A stretch of 64,000 nucleotides of DNA from Cyclina sinensis. Taxonomy: Eukaryota; Mollusca; Bivalvia; Venerida; Veneridae. Below the pieces are notes generated by a model. It was given only the letters and a program-made list of their open reading frames with translations, was not told where the DNA came from and searched no databases. The stretch spans positions 32,536,361 through 32,600,360 of the forward strand of contig JAAONU010000003.1 of the NCBI GenBank assembly GCA_012932295.1. The letters are read 5' to 3'. Numbering within the stretch: the first letter of the stretch is position 1; each line of letters opens with the position of its first letter. This document shows, piece after piece, positions 13,246 through 26,106 of this stretch. The translations under genes and the position numbers were made by a program.

Positions 13246-14395
13246 GAAGAACTGTATCTAGCTTTTGTTAAGTATACATTTTTTAGTAATAAATAAAGTT
13301 AAAAAAAACTACGCAAATAGTCAATTAATTATGCGTAGACTGGTTTACGACAAAGCAATATTTACAAGGTTTTAATGCTGCAAATTTTAACATGATGTAT
13401 AAAGATATTGGGATGTTTTTCATTAAGAAGCCAAATCGTCCGCTACAATAAAAATAGAATGTATATTTCATTTACTTTATAATTTCTGTGTGAAAATTAT
13501 CAAATATAACTTGTGCAAAGCATGTAAGATTATCAAATTAATGAATGAAGAACATGAAATACATTCATCTATAGATAAGAAGAAATGCATGGCTGAACGG
13601 CGATTTCAAGCATTTTTGGAAATGCTAATACTTGTATAAAATGTATAAGCCTTTGCAGGTATCAAAAAAAAGAAAGAAAAAGGATTAAGATTTCAGCAAT
13701 GCCTCTTATTTTTTTCATACTATCATATATAGTTATATCCAAATACAGAATTCTTGTCGTGAGAAAAGTATAAATAATAAGAAAAGACTCCGCTAATCAA
13801 AAGGTTTTTTATTTCCATTTCTAATATCTTGAAATCAAAAGAAAATCTTCTATGCCTTTCACCGTTGCTTGGTTATGTTCGTTTCTCACAGGTGCTGCTG
13901 TATGACTAATGCACCAGACCTTTTTCTATTCATTTAATCGGTTTTATTTTCATAATGGCTTATAGTGCAAGGTACAGTCACACTCTTCAACACTGTTATA
14001 TAGGACTAGTCTGAAATCCAGTTGGCTTAATATACCAAAGACCGGGAAACGGGGTGGGATAGGGGGCGAACAGCAACCCTTACGAGCTTTGCGCTTTACA
14101 ACAAGATCATGGGTCTGGTCATATAATTCATGCAAGCTGTAATCAAGGCTTGAAAGAAACTCATTTCATATAGAAACTTCGAATCTGGCATCTGCAACTT
14201 GGATATCAGCGTAATTCCCATTGATAATTATTCTTTAAAACTGAAAACCATGGTCGAGTCCATTTCGGCTTTCTTACAGCACTTTGGATTAGCTGAATGT
14301 TTAATGGAAGTTTTAGTCATGATTTTCCAGTGTTCACTCAGTATATAAGCCAGTGTTTCAACATTTTCGAATGCCTTCCGGTTTCGATTTAAAAA
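13246..14395. other. intergenic, no gene seen
   Basis: AT-rich sequence without convincing exons, repeats or RNA genes. Confidence 0.4.
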
Positions 14396-14399
14396 AAAA

Positions 14400-14895
14400 A
14401 TCGTGATATTGGCAGCAGCAGTAAGAGGAGTAGCAGTAGGAAAAACGTGAAGCTGGCAGTAGCAGTACACAGCAGAAGCGGTAGGAAAAGCGTGAAGTAG
14501 GCAGTAGCAGTACACAGCAGTAGCGGTAGAAAAACGTGAAGTTGGAAGTAGCAGTAAGAGCAGTAGAAGTAGGAAAAACGTGAAGTATGCAGTAGCAGTA
14601 CAGCAGTATCAGTAGAAAAACTTGAAGTAGGCAGTAGCAGTACAGCAGTATCAGTAGAAAAACGTGAAGTTGGAAGTAGCAGTAAGATCAGTAGCAGTAG
14701 GAAAAAAGTGAAGTTGGCAGTGGCAGTAAGGGCAGTAGCAGTAGGAGAAACTGCCAAAATACGTTTTCCTTCTGCTTCTGCTTTTACTACTACTGCCAAC
14801 TTCACGTATATCTACTGATACTGCTGTACTGCTACTGCCTACTTCACGTTTTTCCTACTGCTTCTGCTTTTAATGCTACTGCCAGGTTCACGTTT
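14400..14895. repeat. CAGTAG-rich repeat folding back on itself
   Basis: Imperfect units mix (GCAGTA)n with GGAAAAACGTGAAG. The left part (about 14400-14745) and the right part (about 14770-14895) are in opposite orientation: the unit running GTGAAGTAGGCAGTAGCAGT near 14625 has its exact reverse complement at about 14811-14847. The 138-residue minus-strand frame here is only translated repeat. Confidence 0.8.
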
Positions 14896-15285
14896 TTCCG
14901 AACAAATGCTTGTCAGTAAATAACTGTTAATAAATCTTTACAAAGTAGAGCAAATTTATATTCGGAATCCTTTGTTTCAATTGCAGACAGCGTTGACAAA
15001 TGACAATGTCCCGCTAACCAGTTTATTTACCACATTAAAAATAAAGACAAGCATGTAAATGACATTATGTTTAAAAGTCATACTCAAGTCAAGATTAAAG
15101 CGTTTTGTTATCAAGCTGTAGTTAACAAATTGCAATTTTAATACAGATTAAACTTACCAAGGTTTTTACGGAATATATTATTTATGTTTTGTATCTGGCT
15201 AAGATAAACAGTAATTGAAAACTTCAAGACAAAAACTGTGTAACAGATTTGAGTCGGTAATATGATAAGACAGCTGTAAAGATTT
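14896..15285. other. intergenic, no gene seen
   Basis: AT-rich sequence with no recognised structure. Confidence 0.35.
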
Positions 15286-15289
15286 GGTT

Positions 15290-15566
15290 TGGTTTTATTA
15301 AGGTTTAACGCCAGTTTTAACAGCTAAGGTCATATCCCGGCGGTCGGTTCACCTAACCAGTGTTCCTGGGTATCCAATGAGTTTACTAACCAGTTTCTTC
15401 GCAAGTGACTGACTACTTCCTCACTTGCTTCAGAGGTGAGGGTCAAATAACCTATACACGCCTTGTCTGAGATCACGGAGAAATTTTGCCGGCCCTGATG
15501 GGTATTGAACCTGGATCGTCAAGATTGACAACCGATGCTCTACCGATCGGGCTGGCCGGGCCGGCA
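15290..15566 (-). mobile_element. tRNA-derived SINE, minus strand
   Basis: On the minus strand the element begins with a tRNA-like head: a GATCGGTAGAGCATCGG segment like an A box and D arm, and GGTTCAATACCC like a B box. A conserved-looking body follows and ends in AAACCTTAATAAAACC. The order head-body-A-rich tail is that of a SINE. The local palindrome GGCCGGGCCGGC sits at the head end. The family name cannot be given without a library search. Confidence 0.65.
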
Positions 15567-16210
15567 GCTATAAATGTGACTCGGAGACGTCTCTGCTTAG
15601 CACCTTTAAATAAAAAAAATCATTTAAACCGCTTACACACCGCTTAATTGGTAAACAAATATTAAATTCAACATAGGGACAGAATTTCTGACTCCGTTTA
15701 AATACAACTTATGATAGATATTTCATCTTTACATTTTTACATCGTATCTGTGGTATTTCAGCTAGTTTACACATACACACTGTTTAAAAAAAGAACAAAT
15801 GTCATGTGATATCTCGCGATATTTTACCCAGGAAGTAAATGTTAGGTTATTTCCACTGTGGGAGTGCTTTCAACTTTTTCCAACTTTTATCGATGAGTAA
15901 CTAAGTGCATTTGAACAGCAATAATTGATAATCAGGTATGTGTTTTGATTTGTTTATTATTAGTTGAAAGTTATTTCGAAATACATGTAATTTCACAGTT
16001 TCTACTTTCGCTTTCTGTGTTCAGTTTATCAAGTACAATAGAAAAAAATTTAGTTCAGGATATGACGATAAACGAATTCTGACGATAAAGATAGAAGGTA
16101 AATTATTTTTCTCAAGACAGATAGGTTTCATTATAAGTTTATTGTCTTGTGAGACAAATTTACCAAAAAATGTCTAAAATATGTAGGGTTAAAATTTATC
16201 ATCCGTATTA

Positions 16211-16240
16211 GATTTTCAGTTTTCCTAAATCATCTGAGGA
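16211..16240 (+). promoter_or_regulatory. likely 5'UTR intron acceptor before the NHR-CARD start
   Basis: TTAGATTTTCAG precedes a short leader and the ATG at 16241. Similar acceptor-like sites lie just before the starts of the two related genes at 28849 and 38632, so a non-coding first exon is probable in all three. Confidence 0.4.
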
Positions 16241-19096
16241 ATGCCAGAAAAGATGAAGTTCAGCTCGACACATGGGCAAAACATTCTACTGACAAACAGT
16301 TCTACTACTGCAACCTGGTCCTCAAAGCTTTCAGGAGGCTGGGCTTTTTCTGTGGACCCTTTAAAACAAGGACAGACGGTTGTTGTACAGTTAGATGGAA
16401 GCGGTCACTGTGATCTTGGCTTCATTAAAGAGGATCCGAAATGTACCAACATGGTGAAACAAACACCTGCTTTCAAGCAGATGAATGAAATACGAATACA
16501 TAAGAGGACATGTGTCATACCGGTCACGCTTAATGACTCGGGAACAGAGGTATGTGTATGTCTGTAGAAACCTTTTGAATGCACAACTAAAGAGTTGATG
16601 CTAGGTTTAACAAAATATGTTTTAAATTTCTATCAGATCAATATACATGTATATTCTCTTCTAAAAAGAAAAACAGTAAAAAGACTTCCTGGTTTCAAAT
16701 TGGTTTAAATAACAACACTAATAATACATATTTATATAATAAATACTATTTTTCTATCTGTTTTAGGTCAGTTCAAGATTTCAGGACAAAACATTCGGAA
16801 AGTCAGTGGATAAAGACACGAAACTGTGGTTAACAATTTACATCAAATTTGGCAAGATGTCTGCCAGAATACTTTTAAATGGTATCCTTACGCTTTTTAT
16901 ATACATGTGCATTACTAGTTAGTGATAAAGTTTCGCGACATTACCTATTGTTCTCACGTTCTTTTATGAGCTATTTCAATTCATGGTTCGTCTCCGGTCA
17001 TTTTGATCAACAGCTAAAATGATCTACCCATCAACCAGCTAAGACACATCCTTAAATCACTTTGAAACATATACACAAAGGAGAAAAGATCGAAAGATTA
17101 GAACACTGGTCTTCCAATCAGGAGGTCGCTGGTTCGTATCCCACCAGCGGCGAGAGTCAATGACCTTTCGTATTCCATGCTTTTGACGCGAGTACTGATT
17201 GAACCCAGGAAGTAGTCATTAAAAAGGGGTTGATATAAGTGATTAAGTATGTAAATAAATCGGTTTAAACTAGACACATACCTGACTGAAGAGAAAACAA
17301 TTCAATGACTAGCCCCACTGCACTGAAAATTTGTCAAATTGTCTGACAGCTAGGAAACAACTGTTTTTAAGCAATCCAGCTGCTTGAATATTTGTTTGAT
17401 TTTTGATCCGGAAGACTCCTTGCAATTCGTTGCTTTGATCTGGCTGAGAACTATTTTTCCTTCTTTCCTCAACGGATTCGACAGATAACCCATAACAATA
17501 TATGTACGCTGAAAAGTAGATCAAATTTTGAAACAGCTCAATGACGGAAAGTTGAATCTCTTCAACATCTTTTAAATTCGTATAATGAGGAATGAATGAT
17601 CAGTAAGAACTACATATGTATGTCCAGCGCAAATCCTTGTAATAGATCGATAACCTTTTTTGCATATTATTTTAGTTTTGAATACATATGAAATTGTGTG
17701 TTGGTTTTTAAATAAAATATTTGTATGTGCTCCAAATTCAAATATGTGTAGTATATAGTAGTCTTTTATAATTGTATTGATATTGTCTATGAGTAACTGA
17801 GCGTTTCGCTAGCAGCTCTCAAAAGATTCTGGCAACCGGCTCAAAAGTTACAATGCATGTCCTGTACACACATTGCTCCCTAAGCTCTTTCCGTTACAAA
17901 AATATCAACTTACCTTCTTCTTCTTCTTCTCAGCATCAATGAGACAAAGCTTCGACATATTTTTTTTTCAATATAAAAATAATTATATTTTTCTCTTTAC
18001 AGGTTCACCAGACAATGCAATAATGTTTTCAGATAATCATGGCGCTAACATCAATCTGGAGGAGAACAACTTTGTAGCTACAACAGTACTGGCAAACCCT
18101 GCGGCAACATGCTTTGTGAAAGACAACCTTTCCGTAGGGGAAGAAATAGTTTTTCAATGTTCCCCTATTATTGAAGAAGACCGTGAACCTAGCAGATACA
18201 GTCTGAAGTTGCTTGTGTATGAAAGGAATCCAGAGAGTCTTAAAAAGGAATATAAGTTTCTTTTTGACTCTGGGTCTCACTTTGTTAAAGGATCTCCAGT
18301 AACAAGCATAGAGTTACTGGAAAAAGAAAACTGCAAGGGGGAAATAGCAGTTGCGCTGATAAATGAGACAACAGTTGGATACAGGGCGGCAACTCACAAA
18401 TTCAATGAACAGAGACTGAACGTTAAGGCAACAGAAGGTATATGGATCATACTAGAGTTATTTAGGACAACGGTGACAGCTGGCAGGAGGCTAGAAGAAT
18501 CTAAAGCATGTAATGTCGCTAATGTAATGGATTCTGTTCTTCGGGAACCATCAAATATTTACGCAGAAAATTCAATGGAACCAATTGCTTCCTTTATGGA
18601 AAAAACCGAAGTGAAACGGCAGTTCAGTGATTATATGGATGTGTCTGACGCTACACCACAGGAGGCTGATTTAAGAGAAAGGCTTTCGGTTCTAGAAAGA
18701 GGACAGGAACAACTTCAAGCGAGTGTTGAAAGGCTCACCTCTGTCCTTGCTTCTGGCAATACGCCAGCATGTAATTCAAATCAATCTCGTGCAATTACAG
18801 GAAACTCCTTATCATCGCTACTCCCGCTGCCTAAATCACGACAGGACAGAAGAATAAATGTGAGGCCAAAATTCACACTGCTTATTAAAGACTTACATTC
18901 TATGACTCTCTGCGACAAACTGTATGAAAAAGAAATAATTACACAAAATGAATATCATGAAATCACAGCCGATATGCCCTCACCGGATAGAAACAGAAAA
19001 TTGCTACTGACAATAGCGAGAAAGAATATAATGAAGTCTACCATGGATACGATCTTGGATGATACGGAACAAGGACATTTAAAAACAATGTTTTAA
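16241..19096 (+). CDS. NHR-NHR-coiled coil-CARD protein
   Basis: Exons 16241-16549, 16767-16881 (115 bp) and 18003-19096 join in phase and encode about 505 residues. Residues about 5-141 are a Neuralized (NHR) domain: FSSTHGQNILL, a GGWAFS segment, PLKQGQTVVVQLDGSGH and DLGFIKEDP fit the family. A second NHR starts in exon 3 (FSDNHGANINL, then LSVGEEIVFQC). A heptad-like stretch (LRERLSVLERGQEQLQASV) precedes the last 80 residues. These resemble a CARD/death fold: helices around TLLIKDLHSMTLCDKLYEKE, IITQNEYHEI, RKLLLTIARKNI and a final HLKTMF. NHR domains bind proteins or lipids and CARDs form homotypic assemblies, so an adaptor role is inferred. No RING is present, unlike classical Neuralized. 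The start gives the complete NHR; the longer open frame upstream of exon 3 is intron. Confidence 0.8.
17085..17245 (+). mobile_element. tRNA-derived SINE in intron 2 of the NHR-CARD gene
   Basis: GGAGGTCGCTGGTTCGTATC followed by CCACCAGCGG forms a T-arm-like hairpin with a B box, preceded by an anticodon-arm-like segment (GGTCTTCCAATCAGG). A body follows. It lacks the full cloverleaf of a tRNA gene. Confidence 0.5.
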
Positions 19097-20265
19097 AGTC
19101 ATAAGTGCTTCAGACTATAAAGAAGACAGACGGCTACGTCGCATTTTTTCTACAAAAGACGTGAGATTACGATACAGATGTCGCACCAAAACAAATTGAT
19201 AACATGGTAAAACATCCGCGGTTGACCAGTTTAAACAGGAAAATCATTATGATACGACGAAAGAAAAACTTTAACCATTTCAATATGCTTGACAGAAAAA
19301 AAGAAAGATTTTTTACTTGTGGTAATTGAAGATTACTTTCTCGACAAGAATTTTGTATTTCATGTAGAGTGCTGATATTTCTTTTATATAAGGACGATGC
19401 TTGATTTCAATTAATCTAAGACATCAAAGATGAAACACTTCTGTTTCAAAGGAGACAACATATTTTATATTATTTCTAAAGTTAATTGCAGCTTGCTTTG
19501 ACTAAGATATTTATGGTATTCAGTGTTTTGCCTGTATGTTCAAAGCATGCGCTGCAGAAATGGCTAAAGATCTAAGAAAATAGTATGCTAATATATATGT
19601 AATATGTGAGCTATTTGAAAATTGGAAGCCTTTTGTGTGTGCTATTACCGTATCATTTTAATAACCAATTGTTTTCGATTTGCATATTTCAAACAAAGGT
19701 GAATAGAACAACCAGAATAACCAGAGCAATGTGGGTTTAATTGTGTTTCAGAACATACCGCTCTCCATGATTTTTTTCTTTAAAACCTCAACGTTGTTGA
19801 TATGCAGACATTTATAACATTAATGTTTTCATAGCATCACCAGTTATTTTGTTAGTTTTGATTTACAGGTATGTGACTGTGTGTACAATCTTGCGTGTTT
19901 TTGTTCTTGTCTCCATTGACACTGCTCTCTCTTTAAAAAAACAAAACCAAAACAAAATATAGTTATATTTAAGGTGATTTTTCTGAAGACATTATTGATT
20001 ATATTTGCGTCTTTTAGTGATATGTTTTCATTAATACTTTATAAAATAATTATAATTTTAATACATGTACCTTAACGCTTATGCTGAATTGACATATGTG
20101 TACCAAATGATATGGCTGATTGAACGAAATGTAAATATTGCCTTATTTGGAGTTTTAGTCAGTGAGACATAGACATTATTGTTCTGTTGTTTTTGATTGT
20201 GTTAGCGTTGTATAGATTGTAATTTGTAATTTTGACTGACTTCTCGGGAATTAGATAAAGTTTAC
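19097..20265. other. 3' flank of the NHR-CARD gene, no other gene seen
   Basis: AT-rich sequence that probably includes the 3'UTR. No convincing exon is present. Confidence 0.4.
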
Positions 20266-21560
20266 CTGAAATTTTCGATGCGGTTAAGGAACTTAAAAAG
20301 GGAAATGCTCACGGCAGTGATTTTATAATGAATGAATATGTAATTGAGAGTGTGGATATTTTGGGCTCGCATATTTGTGATATGTGATTTTTTAGATTTT
20401 GGTTATTTTTTAGATAAATGGATGGAGGGTATAATTGTACCTTTACACATATAAGGAGATAAAAATGATGTTAATAATTATAAAGGTATTACTCTAGTAA
20501 GCTTTACTCTAAATTATTTACTATTATTCTTAATGAGCGTATTACATCATTTTTGGAGATGAAAATATCATATCTGATGCCCAGTTTGGCTGTGGATGCC
20601 TTTTTATACTATTGAGTATTGTGCAACATTATTTAAATGATAATAAAAGATTATATTGCGTATGTGTTGATTTAAAATGTTTTGATGCTATTTATAGAGA
20701 TGCATTATGAATGAAATTGTAGAAATTAGGATTACAAGGCAAATTATTGAGAATTATCAGGGACATGTAACAAAAAGTTGAGTATTACTCTTACTTCGAA
20801 TATGCTGTTGGCTTAAGACAAGGGGAAAAAATGTCTCCTGTACTTTTTTCTTTATTTGTAGAAGATCTGGAATTAATTTTTGCAGGATAATCTTAATTCC
20901 GGACTAAATATAGAAGAAATAATTTTACTTTTGTTGATATTTGCTGATGATATGGTAATATTAGCGAAAACCCTTCAAGAATTGCAAATGCATTTCAATG
21001 AATCGTATTAATACTTTAAAAGTTGGGGTTTAGAGGTAAATACTGATAGAACAAAAATGGTTGTATTAAGACAAAGAAGGGGTTTATTACTAATGAGTCT
21101 TCGTCATAGATTGGTATTGATATTGAAGTTGTAAATGATTTTAATTATCTAGGAACAGTTTTCAATTATAATGGCAACTTTACTCTGAATCAGGAATATA
21201 TTGCTCGTAAAGCAATAAAGGCGTTAAATATTTTACTTTTAAATTGTAAAAAATATCGTTTAAACCTAAGACTTTTTTTATTCTTTTGTTGGCTTAATTT
21301 TGAATTATTCGGCAAAAATATGGGACTTTACAAAATCAAAACAAATGGAAGGGTGTGACTTATTGCGGGATTTAAGTTCTGTCCGCGGATCTAAGATTTT
21401 TCTACGGACAGAGCTTGGTACGAGCAGATGATTAAATAAATCCATGTATTTATTGTATAAACTTAAGAATTATATAGAAATTTATGTTTCAACCAAAATT
21501 TTGAATAGATATCAGTTACAACATATATAAATTGAGATATTGACTAAAAATGTTCATTCT
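20266..21560 (+). pseudogene. decayed non-LTR retrotransposon (LINE) reverse transcriptase
   Basis: Reading across frames gives successive pieces of a LINE reverse transcriptase: AVKELKKGNAHGSD near 20280, a DNNYKGITLVS-like piece near 20468-20503, AQFGCG near 20580, VDLKCFDA near 20669-20692, GLRQGEKMSPVLFSLFVEDL near 20815-20874 and the catalytic FADDMVI at about 20941-20961. NDFNYLGTVFNYNG-like and later segments follow to about 21400. Stops and frameshifts break the frame repeatedly, and the endonuclease and gag-like parts are missing. It is a dead fragment in the same orientation as the preceding gene. Confidence 0.85.
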
Positions 21561-22847
21561 CTTTAAACTGACTTTAAATTCTGATCAATTAACTTTAAGT
21601 AATTTGTTAAAAAATGTTTTTCATTTGTTTATTTAATTGATTGCCATGTCTTGTATATTGTTAAATTGCATCTATGATCTTTTGTATATGATGATGTACT
21701 ATGTACAAATCAAGTGAAGTAAAAGTTCTGTTCTTTATGTATAGAAGAAATATAAGCCAATGAATTGTTGTTTTTACCCACAGCTAAAGAATGCTGTTTT
21801 TGCAGCCTAATTTAATTTTAATTGTGATTATATCCATCCAAGCTTAATTAAGTCGTTCCAAGACATCACTCAGTATGGAGCCAATCGCCTAAGATAAGAG
21901 CCAGTTATATTCACTGCTGGTATTTGACACAGAGTTAAGTTAAAGCTTAGGCGACTTTCACTTTAGTTGATAAAAAACCAGCTTGGAAGGAAATGCTTTA
22001 AATACTTTGCATAGCTGGTCCGACTCATGATGTTGATGTTGATTACGATAATTATGATAATAATACAATGATATTCCAGTATATAAACTGACAGCCTTTT
22101 TATAATGGCAAAAAATGTTTCAATGATGAAATTAGAAGGTTGTTTCTGGATTAACGATCACCATTTTACAGCACTAGGGCCCTTTACAGTTGGATGACAA
22201 CAAACATGGCCGAACTACAGGGGAAATTAAGTCGCACCATGTTCGAAAACGGATAGAGGTCCTTTCACTAGTAAGACATCAAATAAATATCACGGAAATA
22301 TACTTGTTGCTGCATATTTTTATTCATTCCGTTTTTCAAACTTGGCAGCATGAAGGAAAATTTATTTTTCATAGTCGAATGAAGTGACTGGATTAATATC
22401 TACTTGACCGAAAACTGTTGTATTATTTATATTTATATGGGATTTGAAAGATGTTTAAGCTGTGTTGTAATGCATACAGCGATCGTAAGCGTTCGTCTGA
22501 CGTATCGCATTGAAAAACGGTCGTAGATGTATTAAACAGAAGTAGATATTCAGTATTTAGCATGACATGTTACCTTAAAGAGCACTATGGAAAGAAAACA
22601 GTTTTTTCACTCAAATGAATAATATATAATGCTGTTACAGAAATGTCTACGTTTGTTGTATATAAACCCAATACTTTCTTTATAGCCGAACTCCCAACCA
22701 AACTTTTGCGCGGGTGTGCAATCCGCTTCATCAGAGGTACGATCCTATATTTTTCACCTACTCGGATTACCATCGATTCATCTTATGTTGCTGTACCAAA
22801 CCCTGTATATTTTCTTTTTTATTCTGCAGTATAGACATTGCACGAAC
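21561..22847. other. intergenic, no gene seen
   Basis: AT-rich sequence. The short frames at about 22190 and 22585-22946 lack domain or splice support, and part of the last is inside the adjacent transposon. Confidence 0.4.
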
Positions 22848-23121
22848 CAGGGGCGGATCCAGGATTTGAGGTTAGGGGGGGTGGGGGATGCAAAATGTTC
22901 AGCGTGTCGGTTTTCTACCTCATTTCAACGGTTGTGGTTATGCTAAAGTATACTGATTTGGCAATATCACATGGGCCTCTGATTATTTAATTCAATGTTG
23001 AACAATAAAGTCTACATTATTTAAAGACATATTCAAAATAGACCTACAATAACACTTATGGTCCGGGAATTTTAAGGGGGCGGGGGGCGCCGGGTGCGCC
23101 CCCATCTGGATCCGCTAACTA
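22848..23121. mobile_element. short non-autonomous DNA transposon, hAT-type
   Basis: The left end CAGGGGCGGATCCAGGAT and the right end ATCTGGATCCGCTAACTA are imperfect inverted repeats, with G-rich left and right subterminal stretches. The flanks GCACGAAC (22840-22847) and GTGCGAAC (23122-23129) match at six of eight bases, consistent with an aged 8-bp target duplication as hAT elements make. It is 274 bp long with no coding capacity. Confidence 0.8.
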
Positions 23122-23329
23122 GTGCGAACTGAAGGTCAAATTTAAAGGGATTCACAGGCAAATGAATGCCCAAGAAATTAAGTCTGATATTATTTGTTCA
23201 AATCACGTTCAATATGAAGAACTTTTAATTGCCAGTATGTGTGTAGTGAAATGCGGGCTCGAACGTAAATATTTGAACGTTCTTTAACAGAAAGCAAAAT
23301 GTGAACGAAATCACCGAGTTATTTTCAAA

Positions 23330-23402
23330 TAGGTCACGTGACAAAAACAACCAATCGTCGTTTCTCTTGGGTTGCTTTTTGCCGTAGATCACGTGACAGG
23401 TA
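23330..23402. promoter_or_regulatory. paired TCACGTGA palindromes
   Basis: The E-box palindrome TCACGTGA occurs twice within about 60 bp, near 23334 and 23389. In animals this is the consensus for bHLH-ZIP factors such as USF/MITF/TFEB. No gene start is recognised beside it, so a regulatory role is only a possibility. Confidence 0.3.
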
Positions 23403-23779
23403 CTTCAACCGTCCAATCATTCACTGCGAAATTTAGCGCGAAATCTAAATTTTCTATCAAGACCACCCGGTTTTTCATTTAAAAATAGGAAATCTTTGTT
23501 ACTGGGACTGCTCATTGTATTTATTTCGTTTATATTTATAGTATTTTGATAGAAGAAATAAAACCTTAGGTTAATACCAGATTTAACCAAAGTGGAATAT
23601 CTATTACTACATTAACAAATAAGCCTCTGTAAAATTAATACTGTTTAATTCTGTGAAAATACCAAGTTATCAAAGAGACAACAACAGTATACAATGTCTT
23701 TAGGAAACTGAGCTCTCAGACCATAAATCTGAGCTTTTTTATACTAAAGGTTCAACCCAACTAAAAATAAGTGATAGAA

Positions 23780-23990
23780 ATGGTTGATAACCAAACGAGT
23801 TGTGATCGCAACCAAAATTGGTTGTTGTTGCAACCAGAAGTGGTTGTTCCAACCCAAAAATATTGGTTGAATTACAAAAACGGTTGTTATTTACAAGCAT
23901 ATTTCTAGACCTCTGAAAAATGAGTTGTGATTGCAACCAAAATTGGTTGTTGTTGCAACCAGAAGTGGTAGTCTCAATAACTCGCCTTCA
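23780..23990. repeat. GGTTG-rich dispersed repeat, copy 1
   Basis: Units with CAACCAAAATTGGTTGTTGT and CCAGAAGTGGTTG are palindromic and occur twice here. The stretch at about 23843-23928 is nearly identical to 26022-26106. Confidence 0.75.
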
Positions 23991-23999
23991 AAAGCGGAC

Positions 24000-26021
24000 C
24001 CATTTATTAATCTGATATTTTGCGTTGTCCGCCTTTAGCGTCTCAACCAGAAAAGGTCAAAACTGTGGTGGAAATCGGCAAGAGTGAAGATTTTCAGAAA
24101 TCGGGTTTTATCAGTTGTTTCCAGGAAATCTATAACTTACATTGTTGACTTATTGTTTTAAAACATATTTGCCATCAAAATAAATAGTAAAACATTATAT
24201 TTTGTGAAAAAATCTCTGTTAAACCCATTACCGTTTCATCCCCGTCTCTCAGGTTTACATCGCCATGCGGGGCGGAGCTTCCTAACATGTTAACCAATGA
24301 AAATAATATCTTCTTTCAAAACAAATTTGGACAGTAAGGGAGGGTGTACGCGGAAAATGTATTAGAAGCGTGTATTGTTACGTTTGACAAAAAGCATAAG
24401 CTCAGACAAGTAACCTCGAGAAACGGCCAACTGTGACAAAACTTTTAATATTTGTACTTGTTTATTATGTAACTGTTGCATACACTGTGCAGCTGCTTGT
24501 ATATGTACTGGAAAAATCCAACCTAGAGATCGTTTCTTGTTTTAAAAAAAACGACGGTAAAAAAACTTGATTAAAAACGACATGAGCTCAGACAAGATAT
24601 TCCGCGCAACAGCCGATGTATTTGTAATATTTGTACTTGCTTTCTATGTTATTGTTTAATATTAATTGTGTGCAGCACAGGAAAATGCATATTCAAATAA
24701 ACATTAAAGTTATAATACTGCCCAAAATCGTAATAAAAAATAAACCTTATAAGAACAGTTCGTTTAAAAACATCAACTCTCAATATGTATGATTATTTTT
24801 CGCGGATGGCAAGATATGTTTGCGATACAAAAGGATGAAATTATCAAATTATTTAATGACCCGCCAACCATTAATTCACTTTGGAAATGCCGAACACACT
24901 TCGTCCATTTCCGTAAATCAAGCCGTTAATATCACCTGATCAAATTTGAATGAGCGATATAAACAACAATAGCGGATCAACCAAAACAAACTGGGAAACA
25001 TGGTCGCACGTTTCTTACAAATTCTGAGAGAAAGAGGCAAAAATGCAAAAGAAAATACTTGAATAAGTTCCATCTACTCGATATAGACATCATGATCGAC
25101 TTTCTATTTATATGCCTGCCCGGTTTATCAGAGTTGACAAGATGTACCCTACCCACAACATTCAATATCATCCGAGACCTGTTTCTAAAAATAACTTACG
25201 TATGGAAATTAGCATCTTCCGACTAAACTCGGGCGCATTCGAGGAATGGCGGTGAAGGTATAGAAAGCGAAAGTTGACATTTTTATATCCGTTGACATCC
25301 GCGAAGCCGGTCACGAAATTAGTGATATTAAGCAGGTTTTTTTTTCATTTTCGCAAAGTCTGTATGCATTAATGTGATTTTTTTCGAAACTGGCGATAAC
25401 GTTATATTTTTGTTCCTGGGTATTATTATAACTTAAGAATTGATCTGTTGTATTAAAGATATAGCAAGGTATTTGCGAGTTGGCGAATTCCATTTTTTTA
25501 AATATTTTTGACCCAAAAGACAGTACTACATATGGCGGAAACAATTTGAATTATTCTGTATTAATGTTACATAAATTGACAAAAATCCAACAATGTTGTC
25601 TACAATGCGTGAAACAGCGTTAAACGTTTACGCGCAGTACAGGTTATCATATAGTAGCGCCGTGTTTACATCAGCTGTCGATATCCAATATGGTATAGCT
25701 AGGTAGATTTTAGCGTGTTAAATCAGTTTGAAAGTTTAACTGCCAGTGTGAACGATTGCGTGGATGGATTTTCTTCATAGATGTCTCATCTGATGCAGAA
25801 AATGACAAGCTTTCTGTACATGTACAAATTATGCCGGTAAAACCCTATTTTATAGCTATAAATCGTGCCCAACGGATTTCGTTGGGCATTACATACGCAA
25901 AGAAGAAAACTTTTCCACCACAGTTTTGGTCTTTTCTGGTTTGTACTCTGAAGGGGATATTGACCTATCATAAAATAGCACAATATACACCTTTTAGAGT
26001 ACAATTATTTGGACTACCAGA
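24000..26021. other. sequence between the two direct repeat copies
   Basis: No recognisable gene. The open frames near 24977, 25311 and 25756 show no domain. The segment may be an insertion or part of a duplicated block bounded by the repeat copies. Confidence 0.35.
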
Positions 26022-26106
26022 ACTGGTTGTTCCAACCCAAAAAATATTGGTTGAATTACAAAAACGGTTGTTATTTACAAGCAGATTTCTAGACCTCTGA
26101 AAAATG
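26022..26106. repeat. GGTTG-rich dispersed repeat, copy 2
   Basis: About 84 bp, from GGTTGTTCCAACCC to GACCTCTGAAAAATG, is almost identical to the copy 2.2 kb upstream and in the same orientation. The open frame at 25756-26100 runs into this repeat. Confidence 0.8.

Noticed and set aside
14389..14805. 138-residue minus-strand frame
   Set aside because: Composed of CAGTAG-type simple repeat with no unique sequence.
15480..15566. Functional tRNA gene on the minus strand
   Set aside because: The arms are imperfect and a SINE body follows directly.
17873..18002. Start of the 407-residue frame at 17873
   Set aside because: This part is a pyrimidine-rich intron ending in TTTACAG. The real exon begins at 18003 in phase with the 115-bp exon.
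25756..26100. 114-residue frame
   Set aside because: Its end is the dispersed GGTTG repeat and no domain is visible.
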